Source: Bacillus sp. FJAT-26390
Lineage (GTDB): Bacteria; Bacillota; Bacilli; Paenibacillales; Paenibacillaceae
Direction: 5' to 3'
Length of the DNA stretch: 64,000 nucleotides
NCBI RefSeq assembly: GCF_001682865.1
Contig: NZ_MAQX01000011.1
Location: 409,692 to 473,691 of the forward strand
Below the pieces are notes generated by a model. It had not been told where the DNA came from. It did not search any database and saw only the letters and a program-made list of their open reading frames with translations. Positions 1 to 8,013 of the stretch are shown here, one piece after another; position 1 is the stretch's first letter; each line of letters opens with the position of its first letter. Both the position numbers and the translations under genes were made by a program.

Positions 1-190
1 ACACTTGATGGGTAATAACGTCTCTCCTGTCCGCATACACACTCAAAATCAAAAATTCGGACAAATAGCGGAACCTCAGTCCGCGCACAACCGAAATTTA
101 AACGGTACGGTTTGCACGCCGGCTTTTACGTCCAATAACGCCTTTTAGAAATCAAGCCATTGTGAATAATAATCTCATCAAAATCGCATG
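1..190. repeat. Dispersed non-coding repeat, truncated copy at window edge
   Basis: Positions 1-83 match the right two thirds of a 127-bp palindrome-ended element that is complete at 2907-3033 and 25709-25835; the conserved core is TGATGGGTAATARCGTCTC and the right arm reads AATAGCGGAACCTCAGTCCG. Positions 84-190 match flanking repeat sequence also found at 2640-2690 and 3060-3110. No credible gene is seen from 1 to 466; 191-430 shows nothing recognisable. Confidence 0.75.
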
Positions 191-435
191 CCCGAATCCT
201 GATTCCAGCCGCTTTCGGTTCCCCCTCAATAATGGCTCCACAGTAGCTATCTGCCTCGTGTTACCTGTGGACACAATCATGCTTCAATTCCCATCCTCCA
301 ATAACGGAATGGCAAGAGCAAGAGAACTTCTGGTCCGTACATTAAAGGGGCCATGAATATACAATAATCGCTCGACCTTAACCACTGAAAGGAAATTACA
401 TTTGCGTTAAAAAAGTAAATTTGATAATATAACTG

Positions 436-447
436 ACGAACGTTCGT
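436..447. promoter_or_regulatory. Palindromic operator upstream of the TetR gene
   Basis: ACGAACGTTCGT is a perfect 12-bp palindrome lying 19 bp before the TTG start of the TetR-family gene. TetR-family repressors bind such palindromes, and autoregulation of the repressor plus the downstream pump is the simplest reading. No clear -35/-10 pair was identified around it. Confidence 0.5.
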
Positions 448-466
448 TAATATCGAGGTGATTTTA

Positions 467-1048
467 TTGAAAAGTAAAGAAATTAAAGACATCGCTTTAA
501 AATTTTTCGCAATCCATGGGTATGAGGGAGCATCTCTGTCTCAAATTGCCGACAATGTCGGCATGAAGAAACAGTCTCTCTATGCCCATTTCAAAGGGAA
601 AGACGATCTATTTCTACAGGTATTACAAGATGCCAAAGAGACAGAAATCTCATCGAAACTAGAATATTTGAGTAAAGTAGATACCCAAAATCCGAAAGCC
701 GATTTATTTGGATACCTGCAATTGGTCATTGATTTGTTTCAACAGAGCGAGCAGTTAAAGTTTTGGCTGCGTATGTCTTTTTTTCCGCCTCAACATCTGG
801 CAACAGCGATTAATGAGGAAGTAATGGATACGGAATTAAAGATTCAATCCGTGCTAGAAAGCAAATTTCAAGCTTGGATCGATGCTAAAGCCATCATGTC
901 AGATGCAGCCTTTATCCCTACGCTTGCTTTCTTAGGTGTAGTTGATTCCATCATGTTAGAGCTTGCATATGGGAATAATGAAAAACGATTGACTGATAAA
1001 TTACATGCCTCATGGACTGTATTCTGGAGAGGTATTTCACAGCTATGA
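467..1048 (+). CDS. TetR/AcrR-family transcriptional repressor
   Basis: About 193 residues, the usual TetR length. The N-terminal helix-turn-helix is clear (IADNVGMKKQSLYAHFKGKD, residues about 23-42) and is followed by an all-helical C-terminal ligand domain of no recognisable subtype. I prefer the TTG at 467 because GAGGTG at 455-460 sits 6 nt before it; a GTG at 458 is in frame but lies inside that ribosome binding site. It is followed after 24 bp by a Bmr/NorA-like efflux gene on the same strand, so it probably represses that pump and is relieved by a pump substrate. The ligand is unknown. Confidence 0.9.
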   Translation: MKSKEIKDIALKFFAIHGYEGASLSQIADNVGMKKQSLYAHFKGKDDLFLQVLQDAKETEISSKLEYLSKVDTQNPKADLFGYLQLVIDLFQQSEQLKFWLRMSFFPPQHLATAINEEVMDTELKIQSVLESKFQAWIDAKAIMSDAAFIPTLAFLGVVDSIMLELAYGNNEKRLTDKLHASWTVFWRGISQL

Positions 1049-1072
1049 TTTTACAGAGAGAGGTATTTCTTC

Positions 1073-2275
1073 ATGAAGAAACCATTGAAAGAACAAAAAA
1101 CAGTCTTACTCATTCTACTCAGTAATATATTCATAGTTTTTCTAGGCGTCGGATTAATTGTTCCCGTTATGCCATCCTTTATGAATATTATGCATTTATC
1201 CGGCCAAACGATGGGTTATCTAATGGCCGCCTTTGCGTTTGCACAATTACTCATGTCTCCCCTCGCTGGACGATGGATTGACACCTATGGCAGAAAAAAA
1301 ATGATCGTAATCGGCTTATTCCTCTTCAGTGTATCAGAGCTGATCTTTGGTTTAGGTACACATGTATCCGTTCTTTATTTATCCAGAATTTTAGGAGGCA
1401 TTAGCGGTGCATTTATTATGCCGGCTGTAACTGCTTTTGTTGCTGATATTACGTCAGTAGAGGAGAGGCCCAAAGCAATGGGCTATATTTCTGCCGCCAT
1501 TAGCATCGGATTTATCATTGGCCCAGGCATCGGAGGCTTTATTGCTGAGATGGGCGTGCGTGCCCCGTTCTACTTTGCTGCCGGCTTCGCATTACTAACA
1601 TGTATTTCATCCCTATTTATTTTAAAAGAGCCACTAACCAAACAGCAGCTTCTGGAAACCGCTCAGCTTAAAAAAGATACCAACTTTGTAAGTGATCTCA
1701 AACGATCACTTCATCCACTATACATTATTGCCTTTATTATTGTGTTTGTACTCGCCTTTGGTTTATCCGCATATGAGACTGTATTCAGTCTGTATTCTGA
1801 TCATAAATTTGGCTTCACTCCACGAGATATTGCTGCCATTATTACAATAAGTGCAATTTTCGGCGTTGTCGTTCAGGTCTTTATGTTTGGTAAAATGGTA
1901 GATAAACTCGGTGAAAAGAAGCTCATCCAGATTTGCTTAATCGCTGGCGTTCTATTGGCGGTAGCATCCACTATGATCTCAGGCTATTTAGCCATTTTAA
2001 TAATAACATGCTTCATCTTTCTCGCATTTGACTTGCTACGACCGGCATTAACGACCTATTTATCAAAAACTGCCGAAAAAGAACAAGGATTTATCGCTGG
2101 AATGAACTCTACCTATACAAGCCTGGGCAATATCGTCGGCCCCGCATTAGGCGGTATATTATTTGATGTGAACATTAACTATCCGTATCTCTTTGCTGCT
2201 GCCATTATGTTTATTGGACTTGTCATTACAATGATGTGGAAAGAAAAACAATCAGCTGGCAGCTTGGCAAAATAA
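1073..2275 (+). CDS. MFS multidrug efflux transporter, Bmr/NorA-like
   Basis: 400 residues with twelve predicted membrane segments. It carries the MFS motif A in the loop after segment 2 (GRWIDTYGRKKMIVIG) and the drug/H+ antiporter motif C in segment 5 (GFIIGPGIGG, residues about 150-160). The sequence closely follows Bacillus subtilis Bmr along its whole length, for example RILGGISGAFIMPAVTAFVADIT and the C-terminal GMNSTYTSLGNIVGPALGG. Such pumps export fluoroquinolones, dyes and quaternary compounds in exchange for protons. Start ATG follows AGAGAGG. In B. subtilis bmr is controlled by the MerR-type BmrR; here a TetR gene precedes it, so the control differs. Substrate range is inferred from the family only. 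Confidence 0.93.
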   Translation: MKKPLKEQKTVLLILLSNIFIVFLGVGLIVPVMPSFMNIMHLSGQTMGYLMAAFAFAQLLMSPLAGRWIDTYGRKKMIVIGLFLFSVSELIFGLGTHVSVLYLSRILGGISGAFIMPAVTAFVADITSVEERPKAMGYISAAISIGFIIGPGIGGFIAEMGVRAPFYFAAGFALLTCISSLFILKEPLTKQQLLETAQLKKDTNFVSDLKRSLHPLYIIAFIIVFVLAFGLSAYETVFSLYSDHKFGFTPRDIAAIITISAIFGVVVQVFMFGKMVDKLGEKKLIQICLIAGVLLAVASTMISGYLAILIITCFIFLAFDLLRPALTTYLSKTAEKEQGFIAGMNSTYTSLGNIVGPALGGILFDVNINYPYLFAAAIMFIGLVITMMWKEKQSAGSLAK

Positions 2276-2357
2276 TGCGAGAAATAGTGCTTGTGAATAG
2301 AATGGTACGGTTAACAAAACAAAAGCAGCTCGCCCTCTACTGAGGAACGATCTGCTC

Positions 2358-2389
2358 AGGCTGTCGAGCAAGTCTCGACAGCTTTCTTT
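2358..2389 (+). terminator. Intrinsic terminator after the efflux gene
   Basis: CTGTCGAG (2361-2368), a 5-nt loop and CTCGACAG (2374-2381) form a perfect 8-bp stem, extended by three more pairs, followed by the T-rich CTTTCTTT. It lies 83 bp past the stop of the pump gene and probably ends the TetR/pump transcript. Confidence 0.75.
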
Positions 2390-2506
2390 ATGTACCGCGT
2401 TAAGGAAGTCGATGAAGTGTATGATCAGCGCCGTAAAACAAACGAGAAACAAGATGCCTTTGAAAATGACGTATTTCCCTCTACAATCTGTGATTTGTGG
2501 TAATGG

Positions 2507-2590
2507 TTTGGTGTAGCTTCATGGGATCGAACCTCTGACCTCATCGCTGCGGTTTCCCGCTACAGGGTGCTACAGCACTAACCCCGTAAA
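2507..2590 (-). pseudogene. Decayed tRNA-Ala(GGC)-like copy
   Basis: On the minus strand this matches the intact tRNA-Ala at 39767-39842 in its 3' half: GGGATCGAACCtCTGACCTC with ATCGCTGC is kept, preceded by TTTGGTG-AGC as in the real 3' end. The acceptor stem is broken (GTGTAGC for GGTGGAGCC) and the anticodon stem-loop and 5' half are scrambled, so it cannot fold as a tRNA. It is one of several such remnants in the window. Confidence 0.65.
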
Positions 2591-2637
2591 TTAGCACATT
2601 TGCAGTCAACGTACCCTCCATCTTTTCTTCGTTAGAA

Positions 2638-3115
2638 GTCAAAACGGTCCGGTATGCACGTTACTTTTGCGTCCAATCGCGCCTTTGGAACTCGACAGCC
2701 ATCTTAAGGTGAGCGATCGGCAGACAAGGCACTCTTACACCAACTGGTTTATCTGCACATACCGGGCACCCCGAGCGCTCAACACCAAGCTCGCACCTAC
2801 AAACTTCGATTCTTACTTTAAAAAATGCCTCGAAGCAGGAACATCTGATATCTGGAGGACAGAGAATCCGTTATTTATGATAATCAACTAAGTATTATGA
2901 TACTTGCGGACTGAGGTTCCGTTATTCACTCATAAAAACACAAAATTCACTCGTTTGATGGGTAATAGCGTCTCTCCTGTCCGCATACACACTCAAAATG
3001 TATGATTCGGACAAATAGCGGATACTCAGTCCGCTCGCATCAGAAAAGAGTGTTTACGATAGAAATTAAGCCATTGCGGCTATTAATCTCATCAATTTCG
3101 CATATCCATCTTGGG
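2638..3115. repeat. Dispersed non-coding repeat, long copy with complete 127-bp element
   Basis: The stretch aligns over about 400 bp with 25435-25840. Inside it 2907-3033 is bounded by inverted arms: CGGACTGAGGTTCCGTTATT at 2907-2926 and its near complement ending at 3033. A further half-arm GGACAGAGAATCCGTTATT starts near 2860. 3055-3110 repeats the text of 145-190. No protein is supported here; the longest open frame (2667-2891) is not protein-like and lies in repeat sequence. The rest of 2390-3300 holds only a 37-codon open stretch at 2390-2503 of unknown meaning. Confidence 0.8.
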
Positions 3116-3160
3116 ATATCCAAGTCTTGCTGATATAGCTGAGGATCATTACCCTGCGCG

Positions 3161-3240
3161 GACTTTTAGCGGTAGATTCAGACCCCGTGCTTCTCCATTA
3201 GAAGCTTTTGCCTTCAAGCCTTCTCCCCTCATTCCGTCCG
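3161..3240. repeat. Second dispersed repeat family, copy 1
   Basis: GACTTTTAGCGGTAGATTCA followed by GACCCCGTGCTTCTCCATTA and then CATTCCGTCCGCGC is matched by 24663-24745 with about one change per six bases. The CATTCCGTCCGCG block recurs at 25868 and, as CATTTCGTCCGCG, at 39667. The family is non-coding and is linked elsewhere to tRNA-Ala 3'-end copies. Confidence 0.65.
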
Positions 3241-3301
3241 CGCGAGCGGTCACAGATTCGCTCTATTAAGCCAAACCCAATATGCGCCTTGATAAAAACA
3301 A

Positions 3302-3330
3302 TTGACATCAGAATTGCCTCGATGTTATAT
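3302..3330 (+). promoter_or_regulatory. SigA-type promoter of the ytr-like operon
   Basis: TTGACA at 3302-3307 and TTATAT at 3325-3330 are separated by 17 bp. The predicted transcript would start inside the operator at 3330-3352 and read into the ABC transporter operon. Confidence 0.8.
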
Positions 3331-3352
3331 TGTGCATGCACGATATACACAA
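3330..3352. promoter_or_regulatory. YtrA-type GntR operator
   Basis: TTGTGCA (3330-3336) and TACACAA (3346-3352) are inverted 7-bp arms with one mismatch and a 9-bp spacer, directly downstream of the -10 box. GTGTA-type arms are typical for YtrA-subfamily GntR repressors, and such a regulator is the third gene of this operon, so autorepression is likely. Confidence 0.7.
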
Positions 3353-3372
3353 TTTAGATGGAGGTTGGATAT

Positions 3373-4227
3373 ATGCTTGCATTAGATATTAAAAATTTAA
3401 ATAAAAAATATGAACATTTTCATCTAAAAAACATCACTTTTCAACTGGAAAAGGGCTATATTATGGGATTTATCGGAGCCAACGGCGCGGGAAAAACAAC
3501 CACTATAAAATCAATTTTGAATTTGCTTCATTTGGATAGCGGCGAAATCCGTATTTTGGGCAAGGAGATGGTCGAACACGAACTCGAATTGAAGCAAGAA
3601 ATTGGCTCCGCCTTCGGAGACATCGATTTCTATACGCGAAGCAAAATCAAAACGTTAACGAACGTAATCAAAAAGTTCTATCATAATTGGAATGATGAAG
3701 CCTATTATAATTACCTGAAAAAATTTAATTTGCATGAAGACAAAAAAATAGCTGAATTATCGACCGGAATGAAAGTAAAATACAGCTTGGCCCTTGCTTT
3801 GTCACACGGCGCAAAGCTCCTTATTCTTGATGAACCTACAAGCGGACTTGATCCGGTAGCAAGAGATAATCTGTTGGATATATTCCAGGAACTGGTGGAA
3901 GATGGCGAAATTAGCATCCTGTTTTCGACTCATATCACATCCGACTTGGAAAAATGCGCTGATTATATTACTTTTATCGATAACGGACAAATCATCAACA
4001 GCTCTGAGAAAGAAGAATTTATTGATACCTATCGTTTGGTTAATGGGCGGTTTGACCAATTGGATTTGATAAAAGACCGGTTAATTTCCTACAAAAAGAA
4101 TTCATTTGGCTTTACAGGCTTGATTCATACCAGAGACTTTGATCCCTCTTTGGATTTGAAGTCAACCTTGCCTAATCTTGAGGAAATTATGATCTATTTT
4201 TCGAAAAAGGAGGTTAATCATGTATAA
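3373..4227 (+). CDS. ABC transporter ATP-binding protein, YtrB-like
   Basis: 284 residues. Walker A is GANGAGKTT (residues about 35-43), the signature loop reads LSTGMKVKY, Walker B plus D-loop reads LLILDEPTSGLD and the switch His is in FSTHITSDLE. The LSTGM signature and the C-terminal extension of about 80 residues are typical of the YtrB/BcrA-like exporters that accompany GntR/YtrA regulators. ATG at 3373 is preferred because GGAGG at 3360-3364 lies 8 nt upstream; an upstream in-frame ATG at 3358 overlaps that site. Its 3' end overlaps the permease start by 8 nt. The role is likely response to cell-envelope stress or antibiotics, by analogy only. Confidence 0.9.
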   Translation: MLALDIKNLNKKYEHFHLKNITFQLEKGYIMGFIGANGAGKTTTIKSILNLLHLDSGEIRILGKEMVEHELELKQEIGSAFGDIDFYTRSKIKTLTNVIKKFYHNWNDEAYYNYLKKFNLHEDKKIAELSTGMKVKYSLALALSHGAKLLILDEPTSGLDPVARDNLLDIFQELVEDGEISILFSTHITSDLEKCADYITFIDNGQIINSSEKEEFIDTYRLVNGRFDQLDLIKDRLISYKKNSFGFTGLIHTRDFDPSLDLKSTLPNLEEIMIYFSKKEVNHV

Positions 4228-4873
4228 CTTGCTGATGAAAGAATTAAAGTTGGGCGTAAGTCCTTTCTTTTATGTGATGCCCTTTCTGACAGGCGCCTTA
4301 ATGCTAATACCCGGATGGTTATATTTCCTTGTCCTCCTTTACTTTTGTTTTATCACGATACCGAATATGTTCGCAGGATATAAAACTCAGAATGATTTGA
4401 TATTTACGGGCATGCTGCCAGTAACAAAAAAAGACATTGTAAAAGCAAAGATATCCGTTATTGTCATCCTGGAATTAATGCATATTGTTGTTGCAATGAT
4501 ATATGGCATGATTAGCATTCGTTTATATCCGAATATGATCTACTATTTTTTCAAACCATCCTTAGGTTTTTGGGGACTATGTTTCGTCATGATTGCGATC
4601 TTCAATATTATCTTTATATCCATGTATTATAAGACTGCATATAAATACGGCGCAGCAGCGATTGCATCCATTACAGCCGCTATGCTGTTTGCTGGAGGCG
4701 CAGAATGGCTCGGCATCCAGAATTCGTTCGTGTATGATCTTTTTAAAGGAGCGGGTACTGATCATTTGGCAACTCAATTATCGATCCTGATCGCGGGCAT
4801 TTTGATATTTGCGATCTTTACGATTATCGCTTATCATATTGCCATCAAACGGTTTGAGAAAGTGGAAATATAA
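4220..4873 (+). CDS. ABC-2 type permease of the ytr-like transporter
   Basis: 217 residues with about six hydrophobic segments (near residues 15-45, 75-95, 110-130, 140-155 and 185-210), fitting the ABC2_membrane_5-like permeases of YtrA-linked systems. Start ATG has AAGGAGG 6 nt upstream and overlaps the 3' end of the ATPase gene; its stop overlaps the next start as TAATG. These overlaps indicate translational coupling of all three genes. Substrate is not apparent. Confidence 0.85.
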   Translation: MYNLLMKELKLGVSPFFYVMPFLTGALMLIPGWLYFLVLLYFCFITIPNMFAGYKTQNDLIFTGMLPVTKKDIVKAKISVIVILELMHIVVAMIYGMISIRLYPNMIYYFFKPSLGFWGLCFVMIAIFNIIFISMYYKTAYKYGAAAIASITAAMLFAGGAEWLGIQNSFVYDLFKGAGTDHLATQLSILIAGILIFAIFTIIAYHIAIKRFEKVEI

Positions 4874-5238
4874 TGAATATAGCTATATCGAACACATCTG
4901 ATAAACCCATTTATCAGCAGCTTTTCGAACAAATCAGCGCACAAATTCTCAAGGGCGAATTAGAAAATGGGTATAGTTTGCCGCCCATACGTCATGCGGC
5001 CACGGAACTTCGTGTTAGTATCATTACCGTAAAAAAAGCGTGGGAAGAGCTCGAACGACTTGGTTTGATTTACACCGTTACCGGCAAAGGATGTTTTGTA
5101 GCCGAACTCTCGCCCGACGAGATGCTTCAAAAACGCAATGAAATGATCTTGAAGCAGATGGTTATTGACACTTCGTATTACAAATCTTTTGGCCTCACGA
5201 TTGAAGAAGTTTTTGAGCTTTTGAAGAAAGCTTATTGA
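4873..5238 (+). CDS. GntR-family regulator, YtrA subfamily
   Basis: 121 residues, the short length typical of YtrA regulators, which consist of a winged helix (residues about 10-78: PIYQQLFEQISAQILKGEL, then LPPIRHAATELRVSIITVKK) and a short helical dimerisation tail rather than a large effector domain. It is the last gene of the operon, coupled by the TAATG overlap. It most likely represses the operon through the inverted repeat at 3330-3352. In most ytr operons the regulator comes first; here it is last. Confidence 0.92.
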   Translation: MNIAISNTSDKPIYQQLFEQISAQILKGELENGYSLPPIRHAATELRVSIITVKKAWEELERLGLIYTVTGKGCFVAELSPDEMLQKRNEMILKQMVIDTSYYKSFGLTIEEVFELLKKAY

Positions 5239-5255
5239 AAATGCAGATATGAACA

Positions 5256-5295
5256 GACAACCACGTCCTGAGGATGTGGTTGTCTTTGTTTTTTT
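5256..5295 (+). terminator. Intrinsic terminator after the ytr-like operon
   Basis: GACAACCAC (5256-5264) pairs perfectly with GTGGTTGTC (5276-5284), followed by TTTGTTTTTTT. It abuts a tRNA-Ala 3'-end-like sequence at 5293-5310, an arrangement repeated elsewhere in the window. Confidence 0.85.
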
Positions 5296-5310
5296 GGTGG
5301 AGCCTAGGGG
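5293..5310 (-). pseudogene. tRNA-Ala 3'-end remnant
   Basis: TTTGGTGGAGCCTAGGGG is identical to the sequence covering the CCA end and acceptor stem of the intact tRNA-Ala on the minus strand (39765-39782). The match stops after about 18 bases. As in the other copies, a strong hairpin lies just to its left. Confidence 0.6.
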
Positions 5311-5408
5311 AATCCCATTCACCCACCCGCTCCTTGATATATGTATCCGATATTGAACAAGTTGGCTAAATAGTATAAAAATGGTTTAATTGGTTTGGTT
5401 AAACAACT

Positions 5409-5573
5409 CTAGCCATTAATAACTTCAAACCTTTGTAGCAATAGCCATATAACCAAATAATTAGCTGCGTAACCGACAATTTGACCAACTACTCCTATGA
5501 TAAATGCCCCTCTATACTCCATTCGCGATTTAATGATCAGTTTCACAAAATGTAGAAACAATCGAATATTCAT
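5409..5573 (-). pseudogene. N-terminal fragment of an ABC-2 family permease
   Basis: A 54-codon open frame from ATG (5573) to TAG (5411-5409) reads MNIRLFLHFVKLII, RMEYRGAFIIGVVGQIVGYA and ends WLLLQRFEVING. This matches the first membrane part of the roughly 260-residue ABC-2 permeases encoded in pairs beside an ATPase, where the next residue after ING is normally Trp; here that codon is TAG. The remaining 200 or so residues are absent downstream. It lies just after the C-terminal fragment at 5604-5825, as the two permeases of such operons do. Confidence 0.6.
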
Positions 5574-5603
5574 AACTTCCCACCTTTGATGAACATCTCC
5601 ACA

Positions 5604-5825
5604 TTAACCACCATGTATAACCGATCTTTTAATTGCTTTATGCCAAAGCAACTTCACTGCTCCCCATAATAATAAAATCCATATGCAGCCCTTTCCCAAT
5701 ATCATCATGACGTTACTCGTTTCAAGCTTCTCCATATATATAACTGCAGGTATAAATCCTAAAAATTGAAATGGAAGCAGGTCGGCGATAAATTTCCATT
5801 CTAATGAAATGAAAAAGTCGAACAT
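5604..5825 (-). pseudogene. C-terminal fragment of a partner ABC-2 family permease
   Basis: About 73 codons on the minus strand reading EWKFIADLLPFQFLGFIPA and ending LLWHKAIKRSVIHGG, the typical end of the first of two paired ABC-2 permeases. The preceding part and the ATPase gene are missing. Together with 5409-5573 this is a decayed remnant of an operon. The rest of 5240-6020 contains no other gene I can support. Confidence 0.55.
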
Positions 5826-6020
5826 CTCTCAAAGGCAGCTCGCCTCATCACCATCATCCAGCACCGCAAAAACCTTTGAATCACCAGGCGAAAATGTACT
5901 TCTGCCGCTACCCATACGCCATCTATACAAAAAAATCCATTTATTATTTATTCTGCCGTTCACTGTAGATGGAGCTCTGTATAAGCCACAGTTCCTTACT
6001 TGTAGAAATGTGAATTATTG

Positions 6021-6049
6021 TTGATATGCGATATCGCATATGCTATAAT
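6021..6049 (+). promoter_or_regulatory. Promoter with an 18-bp palindrome between -35 and -10
   Basis: TTGATA (6021-6026) and TATAAT (6044-6049, with an upstream TG) are 17 bp apart. The perfect palindrome ATATGCGATATCGCATAT occupies 6024-6041 and thus fills the spacer. A protein bound there would block RNA polymerase, so it is a candidate repressor site for the glucan-degradation gene downstream. Confidence 0.75.
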
Positions 6050-6062
6050 TAATCAAATTAAA

Positions 6063-6128
6063 AGGCAATGAAACCTAGGGTTCAACCTCGTTCAAGAATG
6101 AGGTTGGGCCCTTTTTTTCATGCCTTTT
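6063..6128 (+). terminator. Leader terminator/attenuator upstream of the neopullulanase gene
   Basis: CAACCTC and GAGGTTG (within 6084-6107) with flanking AGGG/CCCT pairs form a hairpin followed by TTTTTTT, all between promoter and start codon. An outer stem is also possible: AAAAGGCAATGAAA near 6060 can pair with TTTCATGCCTTTT near 6116-6129 with one bulge, enclosing the terminator. The layout suggests transcription attenuation. Confidence 0.7.
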
Positions 6129-6154
6129 ATCTATTTTAAAGGAGCGATCAAACC

Positions 6155-7915
6155 ATGCAATTAGACGTCATGTATCACAGAATGAAACAAAACTGGTCCT
6201 ATGCTTACGATGAGAAAACGCTTCATATTCGCCTGCGCACAAAAAGGGATGATGTTGATACTGTCGTCCTACATTGTGGGGATAAGTATGGCTGGGATCA
6301 TACGAATTCCTCCGTTCCCATGGCGATATTTGCGTCAGATGAACGATTCGATTACTGGGAAGCTGCTATTCAGCCGCGATACCGCAGAACCGTCTATTAT
6401 TTTGAAATTCGCAGCCAAGAGCAAGTCGTGTATATGCTCGAAAAAGGATTTTTTGATGAGGCCCCTGATGTCATTTATGAAGGATTGTTCGATTTCCCTT
6501 TCTTGAATCCTATCGATATTATTTCTCCTCCAGCATGGGTTAAAGACGCGGTATTTTATCAAATCTTCCCTGAGCGCTTCGCTAATGGGGACAAAAGCAA
6601 TGACCCAGAGGGTGTATTGCCTTGGGGCGGAACACCAACTCCTACTAACTATTTTGGCGGCGATTTGCAAGGCGTACTTGATCATTTGGATTACTTATCC
6701 AAGCTTGGCGTTAATGCCATCTATTTCAACCCATTATTCCAAGCCACTACGAATCACAAATACGACACGCAGGACTATTTCAAGGTTGATGCACATTTCG
6801 GTACAAATGAGAAGCTCAAAGAGCTGGTTGAAGCCTGTCACCAAAGAGGCATTCGCGTCGTGCTCGATGCGGTATTCAATCATTGCGGCAATACGTTCCC
6901 TGCGTTTGTTGATGTTGTCAAAAATGGACCTAAATCCAAATATGCCGATTGGTTCTTCATTCGCGAATGGCCGCTGGATGTGAAGGAGGGCATCCCGACC
7001 TACGATACGTTTGGCTTTGAACCGATTATGCCGAAGCTGAATACTGAGAATCCAGAAGTACGGGATTATTTGCTTAGTATTGCTCGGTACTGGATCGAAG
7101 AAATTGGAATTGACGGCTGGCGGCTTGACGTTGCTAATGAAGTCGATCATCATTTCTGGCGTGAGTTCCGCAAAGCGGTTAAGGAGATCAATCCTGAGGC
7201 TTATATTTTGGGCGAAATTATGCATGATTCCATGGCGTGGCTGCAAGGCGATCAGTTTGATGCCGTAATGAACTATCCTTTCACAAACGCACTTTTAAAT
7301 TTCTTTGCTCATTCTCGGATTGATGCAAAAGGCTTTGCTGATGCCATTCAGCGGCAGATTGCCAGCTACCCGCGCCAAGTCAATGAAACCTCCTTTAATT
7401 TACTCGGCAGCCATGACACGACTAGGCTGTTGACGTTGTGCCAAGGCAATAAAGCTCGGCTTAAGCTTGCGTATTTGTTTGAATTAACATTTGTTGGCGC
7501 TCCTTGTATCTACTACGGTGACGAGATCGGTATGGATGGCGATCATGATCCTCACAACCGCAAATGTATGGAGTGGGATGTCAACAAGCAAGATCAGAAC
7601 TTGCTTACTTTCTTCCAAAACATGATCCATCTTCGTCTGAAGCATGAAGCGCTTCGTACAGGCAGCATCCGATTCTTGGCTCAAAGCAACAAGCAATTGC
7701 TGACCTACGAAAGAGAGAATGCCGATGAACGCTTCCTTATCGCGATCAATAATTCGGATGCTGTAGCAGCTTACTCACTTAGTGAGAACAACGAATATGA
7801 ATGGATCGATGCGCTTTCCGGTGAGTCTATCAAATCCGGTACCAAGCAATTAAGCTTGCCAGCTTTCGGATACTCGATTCTTAAAGCTAAGGTTAAAGTT
7901 AAAGCTAGCGTGTAA
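6155..7915 (+). CDS. Neopullulanase / cyclomaltodextrinase (GH13)
   Basis: 586 residues without signal peptide, the length of intracellular GH13_20 enzymes (neopullulanase, cyclomaltodextrinase, maltogenic amylase). An N-terminal beta-sandwich (CBM34-like, residues 1-125) precedes the TIM barrel. Catalytic residues are visible: nucleophile Asp in [10 protein letters not shown], acid/base Glu in LGEIMHD and the transition-state Asp in LLGSHDTTR. Such enzymes hydrolyse cyclodextrins and maltodextrins in the cytosol. AAAGGAG lies 8 nt before ATG. It is paralogous to the enzyme encoded at 19300-21090, and like that gene has a terminator in its leader. Exact substrate preference cannot be read from sequence. 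Confidence 0.92.
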   Translation: MQLDVMYHRMKQNWSYAYDEKTLHIRLRTKRDDVDTVVLHCGDKYGWDHTNSSVPMAIFASDERFDYWEAAIQPRYRRTVYYFEIRSQEQVVYMLEKGFFDEAPDVIYEGLFDFPFLNPIDIISPPAWVKDAVFYQIFPERFANGDKSNDPEGVLPWGGTPTPTNYFGGDLQGVLDHLDYLSKLGVNAIYFNPLFQATTNHKYDTQDYFKVDAHFGTNEKLKELVEACHQRGIRVVLDAVFNHCGNTFPAFVDVVKNGPKSKYADWFFIREWPLDVKEGIPTYDTFGFEPIMPKLNTENPEVRDYLLSIARYWIEEIGIDGWRLDVANEVDHHFWREFRKAVKEINPEAYILGEIMHDSMAWLQGDQFDAVMNYPFTNALLNFFAHSRIDAKGFADAIQRQIASYPRQVNETSFNLLGSHDTTRLLTLCQGNKARLKLAYLFELTFVGAPCIYYGDEIGMDGDHDPHNRKCMEWDVNKQDQNLLTFFQNMIHLRLKHEALRTGSIRFLAQSNKQLLTYERENADERFLIAINNSDAVAAYSLSENNEYEWIDALSGESIKSGTKQLSLPAFGYSILKAKVKVKASV

Positions 7916-7936
7916 CGAAGGGATCGTCTTAAAATG

Positions 7937-7983
7937 AAAAAAAGGTCGAGATCGGGGTGATAGCCCTGGCTCGTCCTTTTTTT
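7937..7983. terminator. Bidirectional terminator between convergent GH13 genes
   Basis: AAAAAAAGGTCGAG and CTCGTCCTTTTTTT (7937-7950 and 7970-7983) pair with one mismatch and carry A/T tracts on both sides, so the hairpin can end transcripts from both directions: the forward neopullulanase gene and the minus-strand NRPS operon. Confidence 0.8.
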
Positions 7984-8013
7984 CTCAACACGAAAACTAA
8001 CCAACTATCCTAC

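Noticed and set aside
2390-2503. 37-codon open frame reading MYRVKEVDEVYDQRRKTNEK and ending ICDLW
   Set aside because: It overlaps the terminator of the pump gene, has no ribosome binding site and matches no family I know. It might be a gene fragment, but support is too thin to annotate.
6060-6100. Resemblance of the starch-gene leaders to BglG/LicT ribonucleic antiterminator (RAT) sites
   Set aside because: AGGCATAACCT and AGGCAATGAAACCT recall the RAT half AGGCAAAACCT, but the other half (GGATTGTTACT) is missing and the predicted transcripts start too close, so a RAT cannot form. No BglG-type gene is in the window.
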